A model generated the notes under the pieces. That model was not told where the DNA came from. It saw only the letters and a list, made by a program, of their open reading frames with translations, and did no database searches. Made by a program: the position numbers and the translations under genes. DNA of 12,890 nt from positions 1 through 12,890 of the forward strand of contig QMNL01000013.1 in assembly GCA_003647755.1 (NCBI GenBank), in the 5' to 3' direction. How positions within the stretch are numbered: the first letter of the stretch is position 1; the number at the start of each line of letters is the position of its first letter. Below are positions 1 to 6,820 of the stretch, piece by piece. The stretch is from Candidatus Coatesiibacteriota bacterium. Its GTDB lineage: Bacteria > B130-G9.

Positions 1-10
1 AAAAGGAAAA

Positions 11-143
11 CAGCCCTGAAAGGGCTGAACATAGCCCTATGGAGGGGCTGTTCGACCCCTTCAGGGTCGTGAAGGATACCAATGTGAACGAATTCCGTAG
101 GTTGCACCTACGGCTACTATTGTAGTCCCCCTTCGGGGGAACT
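11..143. repeat. Array of five short palindromes, REP-like intergenic element
   Basis: Five potential hairpins follow one another. CAGCCCT-GAA-AGGGCTG lies at 11-27. AGCCC/GGGCT is at 33-49, extended by G-U pairs. CGACCC/GGGTCG is at 53-69. CCGTAGGT-TGC-ACCTACGG, a perfect 8-bp stem, is at 95-113. TCCCCC-TTC-GGGGGA is at 126-140. No ORF covers the stretch. Dense small GC-rich palindromes outside genes resemble REP/BIME-type dispersed elements, which in other bacteria are mobilised by RAYT-type transposases. That assignment is inference: no transposase is present, and the element may continue past the left edge. It lies downstream of rpsT, the usual position for such elements. Confidence 0.6.
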
Positions 144-145
144 GA

Positions 146-598
146 AACCCAGCATCACCTCAATCCAAATTCCACTCTTGTTTCACCCAAAACACCGCCC
201 CGGAGCCAACAACCCAACGAATCCGCAGCCCGTTTTGGGGAAACTCCAACAGTGTTTTCCCAGACTTGAGCCCCGATCTGCCGAGAGGTGATTGCGTCAT
301 TAGCCGTTCCGGCGACACATGCCCAGAGCGCACGGCGCTCCCCTGATTACTGGTCGGGATTGCATGGAGTAGGATCAGAGTGCCACTTCAGCTTCCACGT
401 CCGCCAGCGACTGCCGGGGCTCTCGTTTGGGCTTCTGTCGAGCGTCGTAATCATGGTAGGCGCTGCGCCGTGAAAGCGCTACGGGATCACGCAAGGACAT
501 CCGCGTGTCCCTTTGACCCCTATCGTCTGGGCCGATTGTTCTCCGCAATTTTCAGTGCGCGGTGGGCAGCACGGCGCTTACTCGCCAGGTTCTACAGG
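146..598. other. Non-coding spacer downstream of rpsT; possible decayed reading frame on minus strand
   Basis: About 450 bases hold no ORF with a convincing start, ribosome site or family signature. On the minus strand one frame is open from an ATG at 454 to a TAA at 347-349 (35 residues, containing SPGSRWRTWKLKW). The same frame then stays open for 63 codons to a TGA at 155-157. This may be a decayed gene, part of a dispersed repeat, or chance in GC-rich DNA. A weak hairpin, GGACA/TGTCC, lies near 496-511. I see no U-tailed terminator for rpsT and no rnpB or tmRNA signature. Confidence 0.35.
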
Positions 599-1168
599 CT
601 ACTCGCCCGCCGGCTTTTCTGATTCGCTGGCGTTTGGCTCCGCTGCTGTTTCGGGAGCCGTTTCCTGCTTTTCAGGCGCAGCCTCACCGGCCGCGTGCTC
701 TTCTGGAATCGTTTCAGACTCATCCTGAGAGGCCGGTGGAACGTCAGACTCCGCCGACTGTCCTGGGCCTCGCGTGGTCGGCTCCCCGAGGGCTTCCGCA
801 GCCTCTGGTTTCTCCACCACAGCCTCGGGAACAGATTCCGTTTCAAACACTGACGCCGGCTTGGCTTCAGGTTGCCCGCCAGGGAGCACATCTGCCCCAA
901 TGGCTTTCTTGACGGCCTTGGTGAGACGGGAGATCTTCCTCGCGGCAGTATTCCTATGTATCGTTTTTTTGCTTGAGGTCTTAGCAATTGCCGAGACGGC
1001 GTTTCTATATAATCCCTCTACCCTCTTATGGTCCGTGTCTTGTACCTCACCAATAGCGGCCTTCAGGCGCTTGACGGCGGACTTCATCTTGCTCTTACGG
1101 ACACGGTTGCGTGCTCTCCGCTCCTTGCTCTGCCTTAGCCGCTTAATCGCGGACTTGTGCTTTGGCAC
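599..1168 (-). CDS. rpsT: 30S ribosomal protein bS20 with acidic C-terminal extension
   Basis: bS20 binds 16S rRNA early in assembly of the small ribosomal subunit. Residues 1-88 are a typical lysine- and arginine-rich S20: MPKHKSAIKRLRQ at the start, ARNRVRKSKMKSAVK, and KKTIHRNTAARKISRLTKAVKKA. Bacterial S20 normally ends near residue 85-90. This one runs on to 189. The extra 100 residues are almost all Glu, Ala, Pro, Ser, Gly, Thr and Gln, predicted to be disordered and strongly acidic, opposite in charge to the core. The start is GTG at 1168 with AGGAG at 1176-1180, spaced 7 bases. Escherichia coli rpsT also uses a non-ATG start, tied to its autoregulation; the same here is only inference. 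The gene lies 55 bases after tRNA-Thr. The family call is very secure; the role of the tail is unknown. Confidence 0.95.
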   Translation of the reverse strand: MPKHKSAIKRLRQSKERRARNRVRKSKMKSAVKRLKAAIGEVQDTDHKRVEGLYRNAVSAIAKTSSKKTIHRNTAARKISRLTKAVKKAIGADVLPGGQPEAKPASVFETESVPEAVVEKPEAAEALGEPTTRGPGQSAESDVPPASQDESETIPEEHAAGEAAPEKQETAPETAAEPNASESEKPAGE

Positions 1169-1223
1169 CTATCTTCTCCTGTCTAATGTCAGAATTCGCC
1201 AGCATGCTCAGATTAAGACCTCA

Positions 1224-1295
1224 AGCCGGCGATAGGATTTGAACCTACGACCTGCTGATTACGAATCAGCTGCTCTACCTCTGAGCTACGCCGGC
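1224..1295 (-). tRNA. tRNA-Thr (anticodon CGU)
   Basis: The minus strand folds as a complete 72-base cloverleaf. It has a 7-bp acceptor stem GCCGGCG/CGCCGGC, a D-arm GCTC/GAGC, a 5-bp anticodon stem GCTGA/TCAGC and loop TTCGTAA. A T-arm with TTCAAAT loop follows, and the discriminator is U. The anticodon CGT (complement of 1261-1263) reads ACG, threonine. CCA is not encoded, since TGAGG follows, so it must be added enzymatically. The gene lies between a small membrane protein and rpsT, probably read in the same direction. I saw no clear promoter of its own. Confidence 0.96.
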
Positions 1296-1312
1296 AACCA
1301 TTTCCTGTCTCG

Positions 1313-1522
1313 TCAAAATCCCGGCAAGTGCTCTTTGCACCACATTGACGCAGTATTAAACCAGCTTCCAGGGATGATTATGACGCAAAGCAGCATTATC
1401 ACAATTAACACCAGAACCGCAAGGTTAAATCTCCGCTCCAGGTCAGAATCAATCTGCTCTGAAGCCTGCCCGGTCGATTTTCTCGATACGTAACCCTCTT
1501 TGCTACTCGCGGTCCTGTCCAT
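1313..1522 (-). CDS. Small single-helix membrane protein, unknown
   Basis: I do not recognise this 69-residue protein. Residues 1-30 are hydrophilic and charged (SSKEGYVSRKSTGQ, EQIDSDLERR). Residues 33-52 form one strongly hydrophobic helix (LAVLVLIVIMLLCVIIIPG), followed by about 17 residues ending KEHLPGF. The shape, a short soluble N-terminus and one anchor, recalls SecE, but the SecE motif before the helix is absent, so I do not call it that. The ATG at 1522 is preceded by AGAAAGG, a weak ribosome site, 23 bases after the stop of the parvulin lipoprotein, which suggests co-transcription. A tRNA begins 18 bases after it. It is a plausible real gene but short. Confidence 0.55.
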   Translation of the reverse strand: MDRTASSKEGYVSRKSTGQASEQIDSDLERRFNLAVLVLIVIMLLCVIIIPGSWFNTASMWCKEHLPGF

Positions 1523-1545
1523 CGGCCTTTCTGTTGGACTTGGTC

Positions 1546-2982
1546 CTATCTCGGCCTGAAAATGTTGCGAATATCTCTAGATGAGGAGGGCTGAGACGAC
1601 TCTGTTCCTGTAACCCTGTCCTCAAAGACCTGGCAGCCATATTTGCGCTTCAGCGCATCCATTGCCTTGTTCTGCGCTTCTTCCCGCATCTTACGGCGCA
1701 ACTTGTTCATAATCAGCATCCTAACACGCTCAAGCGGCTTCAACTTCGATGGCTCCTTCTTCTCAACATAGAAGAGGCTCCAGCCCCGCTTGGTCTTCAC
1801 CGGCTTGCTGAGCCCGTTCTCTTTGAGCGAGAAGATGATCTTCTCAATCGCCGGGTCGCGCCCGATGCCCGGGATATATCTTCCTCGGGTTATATAACCC
1901 AAGTAGCCACCATTCCTAGCGTTGGTCTTGTCGATCGAGTTCTTCTTGGCGAACGCCGAAAACTTATCAACCGTGAGACCCTTCAACAGCTTTTGCCTTG
2001 CCTGCTTGGCACGTTTCTCATTCTCAAGAACCAGAATCCTAGCCTTAACGCGTTCCTTGCTGATGAACTCATCCTTGTGCTCGTCATAGTATTTCTTGAT
2101 CTGCTCATCGTTCACCAACAGATCGTCCGCTATGCGCCTTCTAACCTCATCAAGCGGTCGATATGCCGCCGGCTGGAGGCTTTCGACCTTCACGATCACA
2201 AAAGTCCCCCTCTTGGTGCGGATCACGTTACTTATCTGCCCCTCGGACAACGCGAAGATCGCCTGGTTGACGCCCGGGTCCTTCCCGAGGCCCCGAATGT
2301 AGCCACCCTCCGTAACCCAACCCAACAGACCGCCGCTGCCGGCCGTCGATGCGTCCTTCGACCGCTCTCTGGCAAGCTGCTCAAACTTCTTGGGTTCCTT
2401 CCTGAGCTCCGCCAGGGTCTTGTCAGCAGCTTTCTTGTCGGAGAAAACGATCATCCGCACACGAGCTCTGGCCCTGGTCTTATACTTGTCCTTATGGGCC
2501 TCGTAATACTGTTTAATCTTCTCCTCCGGAACGCCAACTTTTTCCTTCAGGTGTGTGCGATAATACTCGTTTTGAAGGATTTTCTTGCGGGCATTCGCGA
2601 TCTTGCGCATTATATCAGGGTCCTTGTCCAGGCCCGCGTCAACAGCAGCCTTCGCCAGCAGCTCGTTCTCCACCATCTTGTTGAGCAACTCGATCTTGCC
2701 GCTCTTCGTTTTGAACTTCGTCTGCATGTAAACAGGAATGCTTGCGATCTCCTGATCAAGGTCCGCATTGGTTATCGTAACGTCGCCGATCCTCGCCAAC
2801 ACATCGCTCTCATTGACCGGCTTGGCCTTGCTGGCTTGAACAAGAGCCTTTTGCTGCGACTTTTGTCCCGGCTTGGCAGCTTGCGGTTTCTCGGACTTAC
2901 CACAGCCAAAAAGCGCCCCAAGCATCGCGACCGCCAGCAAGAATACCAGAGCGCCCCACATCGATCTCTTCAATCTAACCAT
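1546..2982 (-). CDS. Lipoprotein with two parvulin-type (PpiC/SurA-like) domains
   Basis: This is a 478-residue envelope protein of the PpiC/SurA/PrsA group, which fold or chaperone exported proteins. ATG at 2982 is chosen over the longer frame from 3093 because GGAGG precedes it by 5 bases and a lipoprotein signal starts there: MVRLKRSMWG, a hydrophobic stretch, and lipobox LFGC with Cys27. A SurA-N-like helical region (about 60-165) contains ARIGDVTITNADLDQEIASI. Two parvulin domains follow at about 170-266 and 309-406. Each is preceded by a matching helix (IKQYYEAHKDKY and IKKYYDEHKDEF) and contains a GG.LGW/GY...G.I.G.G.DP..... IF.L motif, so the unit of about 140 residues is a tandem duplication. 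The usual first-strand His (HILV) is Met in domain 1 (RMIVF) and Arg in domain 2 (RILVL). The C-terminal His (GYHII) is also absent (FVIVKV and WSLFYV). Chaperone activity without isomerase activity is therefore possible. Confidence 0.88.
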   Translation of the reverse strand: MVRLKRSMWGALVFLLAVAMLGALFGCGKSEKPQAAKPGQKSQQKALVQASKAKPVNESDVLARIGDVTITNADLDQEIASIPVYMQTKFKTKSGKIELLNKMVENELLAKAAVDAGLDKDPDIMRKIANARKKILQNEYYRTHLKEKVGVPEEKIKQYYEAHKDKYKTRARARVRMIVFSDKKAADKTLAELRKEPKKFEQLARERSKDASTAGSGGLLGWVTEGGYIRGLGKDPGVNQAIFALSEGQISNVIRTKRGTFVIVKVESLQPAAYRPLDEVRRRIADDLLVNDEQIKKYYDEHKDEFISKERVKARILVLENEKRAKQARQKLLKGLTVDKFSAFAKKNSIDKTNARNGGYLGYITRGRYIPGIGRDPAIEKIIFSLKENGLSKPVKTKRGWSLFYVEKKEPSKLKPLERVRMLIMNKLRRKMREEAQNKAMDALKRKYGCQVFEDRVTGTESSQPSSSRDIRNIFRPR

Positions 2983-2987
2983 TCTGT

Positions 2988-2992
2988 CCTCC
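2988..2992 (-). promoter_or_regulatory. Ribosome binding site that fixes the parvulin lipoprotein start
   Basis: On the minus strand GGAGG is followed by ACAGA and then ATG at 2982. Nothing comparable precedes the in-frame ATG at 2994 or the upstream start at 3093, and the signal peptide begins at 2982. Confidence 0.8.
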
Positions 2993-3077
2993 ATTAAAGG
3001 AAACTTGCTGACCCCGACGCCATCATCCCACTTAAACCGCCAGGGAGAGCTCCGAAAGATACCTAACACTAGCATAT

Positions 3078-3107
3078 AACATACAAAACGCACGTTTCAG
3101 CTGTCAA
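3078..3107 (-). promoter_or_regulatory. Sigma70-type promoter for the parvulin lipoprotein
   Basis: Minus strand: a perfect -35 TTGACA (3107-3102), 18-base spacer, -10 TATGTT (3083-3078). Transcription would start near 3071, leaving a leader of about 90 bases before ATG 2982. The 18-base spacing and the -10 hexamer match the candidate promoter at 12617-12646. Confidence 0.6.
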
Positions 3108-3130
3108 GTTCAAAATCTTAAACCATCGCA

Positions 3131-3180
3131 ACTGATGCTGGGTTCCCCCTTTTTGCGCAGCGCGACAGCTGCACAGGGGA
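3131..3180. repeat. Palindromic spacer element, possible REP-like fragment
   Basis: An outer pair TCCCC (3144-3148) / GGGGA (3176-3180) encloses an inner stem GCAGC-GCGACA-GCTGC (3157-3172). Just before it, TGATGCTGGGTT (3133-3144) is the exact reverse complement of AACCCAGCATCA at 146-157, beside the left-edge hairpin array. In both places the shared word sits next to a run of five G (or C). It lies between the end of the propeller gene and the promoter of the parvulin gene. Confidence 0.4.
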
Positions 3181-3211
3181 GTGAGCGAATCGCATCGGTA
3201 ATCATTTGGCC

Positions 3212-3265
3212 CCGGCCCGAAGCCGGCACAGCCAACCGGTCAACCCCGGAGAGCCTTCAGCTCTC
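3212..3265 (-). terminator. Two small hairpins at the end of the six-gene operon; weak terminator candidates
   Basis: GAGAGC/GCTCTC with a 5-base loop (3249-3265) spans the propeller stop codon. CCGGC/GCCGG with a 5-base loop (3212-3226) follows downstream. Neither is followed by a U-run on the minus strand, so intrinsic termination is doubtful. They could be 3'-end processing or barrier structures. Confidence 0.25.
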
Positions 3266-4735
3266 AAATGCCCAGTCTGTGAAGTTTATCTCGCCCAGCA
3301 GCTCGTATGTGCCTGCCCTCGTAAGGGCGATGAACCAACGGCCGTTAGAGAGCGAAAAGCCAGGGTAGAACGCGAAGTCGAAGAGCGACTGCGAGCGCCT
3401 CGTTGACCGGGGCTTTACGGCGACACCTGTCTCAAAAACGCACGGCACCTGCGAGAACGTCGGATAATAGAGGAGCTCCCGCCCCGTCCAGAGGGCGAGA
3501 TACACGTCCACATCAAGCGTCGATGGCATGGGGTTGATGATGTAATAGAACCCACGCATTGTCTCGCCGACGGAGTAGGTCGTGTCGTTGAGATGGAGGC
3601 CAACTCTGGGCGTGTAATCGCTCGAGCCACCGCCCAGCGCGTAGAAATAGCCGTTCATATCCCCGAAGTAGAGCGTCCCGTTCTCGCTGATTGCGGGCGA
3701 GGCGATGATCTCACTGCCAGTCTCAAACGTCCACCTCAGGTTCCCGTCAGAGTCGAGGCTGTACAGCCGGCCGTCCAAAGCGCCGAAATAGCAGTTGCCG
3801 TCTAAGTCCAGGGCGCAGGAAGAATAGACCTCGGACCCCACGTTGAAAGACCACTTGGTCTTCCCCTCAGGTCGAAGGCAGTATAGGTACTTGTCGTAAG
3901 AGCCGAAGTATATCGAGCCATCAGCATAGACCGCTGGCGATGACCTGATGTCATCCAGCGCGGTGTATTGCCAGAATATCTCGCCGTTGCTGGGCTGAAG
4001 ACAGGTCATCGTGTTGTCCCAGCAGGGCACATAAACCATCTCGTCAGGACCTATCGCCGGCGAGCCGCCTATCCAATCATAGCCGCTATATGACCATTTA
4101 AGCTTGCCGAACGGCGCAAAGGCATAAAGCTGGCGGTCGTCTGCCCCAACGTAGATGCTCCCGTCGTCCGAAATGGCGGGCGCCGAGGCGATCCAGTCGT
4201 AGGCATCATAGCTCCAGTTCAGCGTCCCGTCGCTTCTGAACGCGTAGAAGCTCTCGGAGCGAGACCCGAAGTATATCGACCCGTCCGTCCCTATCGTCGG
4301 CGGACCGTCGTTATAGGCCCCGGTATCGAACTTGCCCACGAGCTCGCCGTCCAACGTCAGCCAATAGAAATTGTGATCGTAGGACCCAAAAAAGACGCCC
4401 TGGTCTTCGGCAACGGCGGCCGTCGAGGATATGTCGTCGAGGGCGCTGAACCTGAATGCCTCGCTCCCATCGGGATTGAGGCAGTAGAAGTTGTCAGAGC
4501 CGACGTAGATTCTTCCCTCAGCATCAATGACCGGTGAGCATGAGAACTGGCCGTTGGTCTGGAAGACCCATTGAAGGTCGGGAACTCCAGGCCCCACTGC
4601 CATCGCCATACCACTGTGTTTGGCGTCGTGCATGAAACACGGCCACTGCTCCTGTGCCCGGGCATCTGCGCTGCACAAGAGACCTACGATGAGCAACGTC
4701 GCAAGCAAAGCCCCTCGCACCGCCTGCCGCCTCAT
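3257..4735 (-). CDS. Secreted PQQ-like beta-propeller protein
   Basis: A 492-residue exported protein. Residues 1-27 are a Sec signal peptide (RR, a hydrophobic core LLATLLIVGLLCS, then ADARAQ). Mature residues open with WPCFMHDAKHSG, a variant of the WPMFRHD..HTG start typical of PQQ-like propellers. Eight repeats at about 40-residue spacing (near 77, 115, 155, 195, 235, 276, 316, 356) carry (I/V)Y(F/V)G....(L/F)Y.L...G...W.F, predicting an eight-bladed propeller at about 55-368. The enzyme residues of quinoprotein dehydrogenases are not evident, so a binding or structural role like BamB or other non-catalytic members is likelier. A separate beta-rich domain (375-492) begins VGLHLNDTTYSVGE and contains DVDVYLALW; I cannot name it. 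The ATG overlaps the thiE stop as ATGA, indicating translational coupling. The family is secure; the function is not. Confidence 0.88.
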   Translation of the reverse strand: MRRQAVRGALLATLLIVGLLCSADARAQEQWPCFMHDAKHSGMAMAVGPGVPDLQWVFQTNGQFSCSPVIDAEGRIYVGSDNFYCLNPDGSEAFRFSALDDISSTAAVAEDQGVFFGSYDHNFYWLTLDGELVGKFDTGAYNDGPPTIGTDGSIYFGSRSESFYAFRSDGTLNWSYDAYDWIASAPAISDDGSIYVGADDRQLYAFAPFGKLKWSYSGYDWIGGSPAIGPDEMVYVPCWDNTMTCLQPSNGEIFWQYTALDDIRSSPAVYADGSIYFGSYDKYLYCLRPEGKTKWSFNVGSEVYSSCALDLDGNCYFGALDGRLYSLDSDGNLRWTFETGSEIIASPAISENGTLYFGDMNGYFYALGGGSSDYTPRVGLHLNDTTYSVGETMRGFYYIINPMPSTLDVDVYLALWTGRELLYYPTFSQVPCVFETGVAVKPRSTRRSQSLFDFAFYPGFSLSNGRWFIALTRAGTYELLGEINFTDWAFES

Positions 4736-5367
4736 GCTACGCTGCCTCCACGGTCTATTGCTTCCAAGAAATCCCTCGTCGCTCGGGCTGGGTCAGGGGC
4801 CTTCAATACGGCGCTAGACACCGCTACCCCATGTGCACCTGCCGACAGCACGTCTCCCACACGCTCAACGGTTATGCCGCCTATCGCGAAAACAGGAATA
4901 TCGACGCTGTGCGCCACGGCTGCGAGGGCCTCAAGCCCGACCTCCACTGCGTCCGACTTCGTCTTGGTCTGGAACACAGAGCCACAGCCCACATAATCCA
5001 CGCCCCCAGATTGCGCTGCGAGCGCCTGCTCTCTCGTTTTGACCGACTGGCCAATCATGGCGTTTTCAGCTCCACAGCTGGCAAAAAGCCTCTGGACATC
5101 AGCCACCGCTAGGTCCCTCTGGCCCATATGAACCCCGTGCGCACCGGCGAGAAGCGCAAGGTCGGGTCGATCGTTCGCAAAGACCCAAGCGCCGCTGGAC
5201 CTCGCCCGGTCAACGGCCATTCGCAGCAACCAGAGGCGGTCCCTGTCCGGCATGTGCTTCTCACGGACTTGGATGAACTTGCAGCCCGCGCCGAGGACCT
5301 CTTCTGCCAGCGCTAGCGAGTGTTTGGCGCTCATGCCACCTGTTTCGAGTATCACACAGAGCCTCAT
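4732..5367 (-). CDS. thiE: Thiamine-phosphate synthase (ThiE/TenI family)
   Basis: ThiE joins hydroxymethylpyrimidine diphosphate to the thiazole phosphate (or its carboxylated form) to give thiamine phosphate in the cytoplasm. From ATG 5367 the protein is 211 residues, the normal size, with the family motifs in order: QVREK (33-37), ANDRPDLALLAGAHGVHMGQ (64-83), IGQS (105-108), DYVGCGSVFQTKTKSDA (124-140), PVFAIGGI (158-165), and AGAHGVAVSSAVL. TenI proteins usually lack part of this set, so ThiE is preferred. The frame is open back to a TTG at 5409 overlapping the accC stop, but neither start has a good ribosome site and ATG fits the family. It is the fifth gene of the operon and overlaps the propeller gene by 4 bases. 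No other thiamine gene and no TPP riboswitch is visible. Confidence 0.9.
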   Translation of the reverse strand: MRLCVILETGGMSAKHSLALAEEVLGAGCKFIQVREKHMPDRDRLWLLRMAVDRARSSGAWVFANDRPDLALLAGAHGVHMGQRDLAVADVQRLFASCGAENAMIGQSVKTREQALAAQSGGVDYVGCGSVFQTKTKSDAVEVGLEALAAVAHSVDIPVFAIGGITVERVGDVLSAGAHGVAVSSAVLKAPDPARATRDFLEAIDRGGSVA

Positions 5368-5405
5368 AGCGTTAAAATCATGACTTCGCCGCAATTCACC
5401 CAGCC

Positions 5406-6800
5406 TCAAGCGCTGCGCATTGACCTGACACGGTTGTCCCCAGGCTCCCTATCGGCCGATGTATCGCCAAGTAGGCGCTCCACAAATCCCGTCGAAATGT
5501 GGCCCTTCTGAAAGTCAGGGTCCCTCATGACCTCCATCTGAAACGGAATCGTGGTCTCTATCCCCTCTATGACAAACTCCTCGAGGCAACGCTGCATCCT
5601 GGCGATGGCCTCCCCACGCGTCGGTGCGTGAACAATCACTTTCGCAATCAGCGAATCGTAGTACGGAAGAACAACATAGTCCTTGTAAATGGCGGTGTCT
5701 ATACGAACGCCGATCCCGCCCGGAACGTTGCAGGCCGTGATCTTCCCCGGCGATGGCGTGAATGTCTCTGGATGCTCGGCATTGATGCGGCATTCGAGGG
5801 CGTGCCCGTTGAACTTCACGTCCGATTGACGCAGGCCGAGCTTCTCGCCAGCTGCGATCCTTATCATCTCCTTGACGATATCTACGCCGGTCACGAACTC
5901 GGTAACAGGATGCTCCACCTGAATCCTAGTGTTCATCTCAAGGAAATAGAACCGTCCCTGAGGGTCCATCAGAAACTCTATCGTCCCTGCGGATGTGTAG
6001 CCCAGCTTCCGCGCCGCATCGATGGCAAGAGCTCCCAAGGAATGCCTGCGCCTCGTCGTCATTATGGGGGAGGGCGATTCTTCGATTAACTTCTGGTGCC
6101 GCCGCTGGATGGAACACTCCCGCTCTCCTAAATGTACCACGTTGCCGTGTTCATCGGCGAGAATCTGGAACTCTATGTGCCGGGGCTGGCCGACATATTT
6201 CTCGATATAGGCCCCCGATTTGCCGAACGCTGCCGCGGCCTCGCCCTGCACGGCCTGAAATGCACTTGGGATATCTTCCTTGCGTCGAACTATTCTCATC
6301 CCCTTGCCGCCTCCACCTCCGGAAGCCTTGATAAGCACCGGAAAGCCGACCTCGCACGCCACGTCGAGCGCCTCCTTGGCGGTTTGTACCTCGCCGTCCG
6401 AGCCCGGAAGAATCGGCACCCCATAACTCTTCATTGTGGCCCGAGCGGTCGCCTTGTCGCCCATCAGTCTTATCAATCGCGGAGACGGGCCTATGAACTT
6501 GATCTTATGGTCCTCGCAGATCCTGGCGAATCCAGCGTCCTCTGCCAAATAACCATATCCAGGATGAATCGCATCCGCACCCGTAACGAGCGCCGCACTT
6601 ATGATATTGCTTATGTTTAGGTAACTTCTGTCGCTCCTAGCGGGACCAATGCAGACACTTTCGTCTGCGAAGCGAACGTGCAGAGAATCCTCGTCAACCT
6701 CCGAATACACGGCGACCGATTTGATCCCCATCTCCCGACACGCCCGGATGATCCTGAGCGCTATCTCCCCTCGGTTGGCAATCAGCACCTTTGCGAACAT
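5406..6800 (-). CDS. accC: Biotin carboxylase subunit of acetyl-CoA carboxylase
   Basis: AccC uses ATP and bicarbonate to carboxylate biotin on AccB, the first half of malonyl-CoA synthesis. The 464-residue length fits stand-alone AccC; a longer acyl-CoA carboxylase alpha chain would carry a biotin domain. Visible parts: N-terminal KVLIANRGEIALRIIRACRE (4-23), HPGYGYLAE (79-87), an ATP-grasp region with K116, K158 and loop GGGGGKGMR (161-169), K237, E275, and the metal and catalytic segment LEMNTRIQVEHP (287-298: E288, N290, R292, E296). R338 lies in ALECRINAE. These residues match those known from Escherichia coli AccC nearly position for position. The ATG is 20 bases past the accB stop, without a strong ribosome site, consistent with coupling. 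No carboxyltransferase genes (accA, accD) are in the window. Confidence 0.97.
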   Translation of the reverse strand: MFAKVLIANRGEIALRIIRACREMGIKSVAVYSEVDEDSLHVRFADESVCIGPARSDRSYLNISNIISAALVTGADAIHPGYGYLAEDAGFARICEDHKIKFIGPSPRLIRLMGDKATARATMKSYGVPILPGSDGEVQTAKEALDVACEVGFPVLIKASGGGGGKGMRIVRRKEDIPSAFQAVQGEAAAAFGKSGAYIEKYVGQPRHIEFQILADEHGNVVHLGERECSIQRRHQKLIEESPSPIMTTRRRHSLGALAIDAARKLGYTSAGTIEFLMDPQGRFYFLEMNTRIQVEHPVTEFVTGVDIVKEMIRIAAGEKLGLRQSDVKFNGHALECRINAEHPETFTPSPGKITACNVPGGIGVRIDTAIYKDYVVLPYYDSLIAKVIVHAPTRGEAIARMQRCLEEFVIEGIETTIPFQMEVMRDPDFQKGHISTGFVERLLGDTSADREPGDNRVRSMRSA

Positions 6801-6820
6801 CAGAGGAGCTTATCGCCCTC

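Noticed and set aside
1313..1522. SecE for the small membrane protein
   Set aside because: Size and topology fit, but the conserved SecE segment before the helix is absent and neither nusG nor rplK is nearby.
1993..2997. 334-residue plus-strand ORF
   Set aside because: It is antisense to the parvulin lipoprotein, Leu/Arg-rich with no family signature. The minus-strand gene has clear domains, a signal peptide and a ribosome site.
2983..3093. Upstream extension of the parvulin lipoprotein to 3093
   Set aside because: It would put 37 residues before a good lipoprotein signal peptide, lacks a ribosome site, and runs into the leader after the promoter.
5368..5409. TTG start of thiE overlapping the accC stop
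   Set aside because: No ribosome site is visible, and ATG 5367 gives the normal ThiE N-terminus and length. It is not fully excluded.
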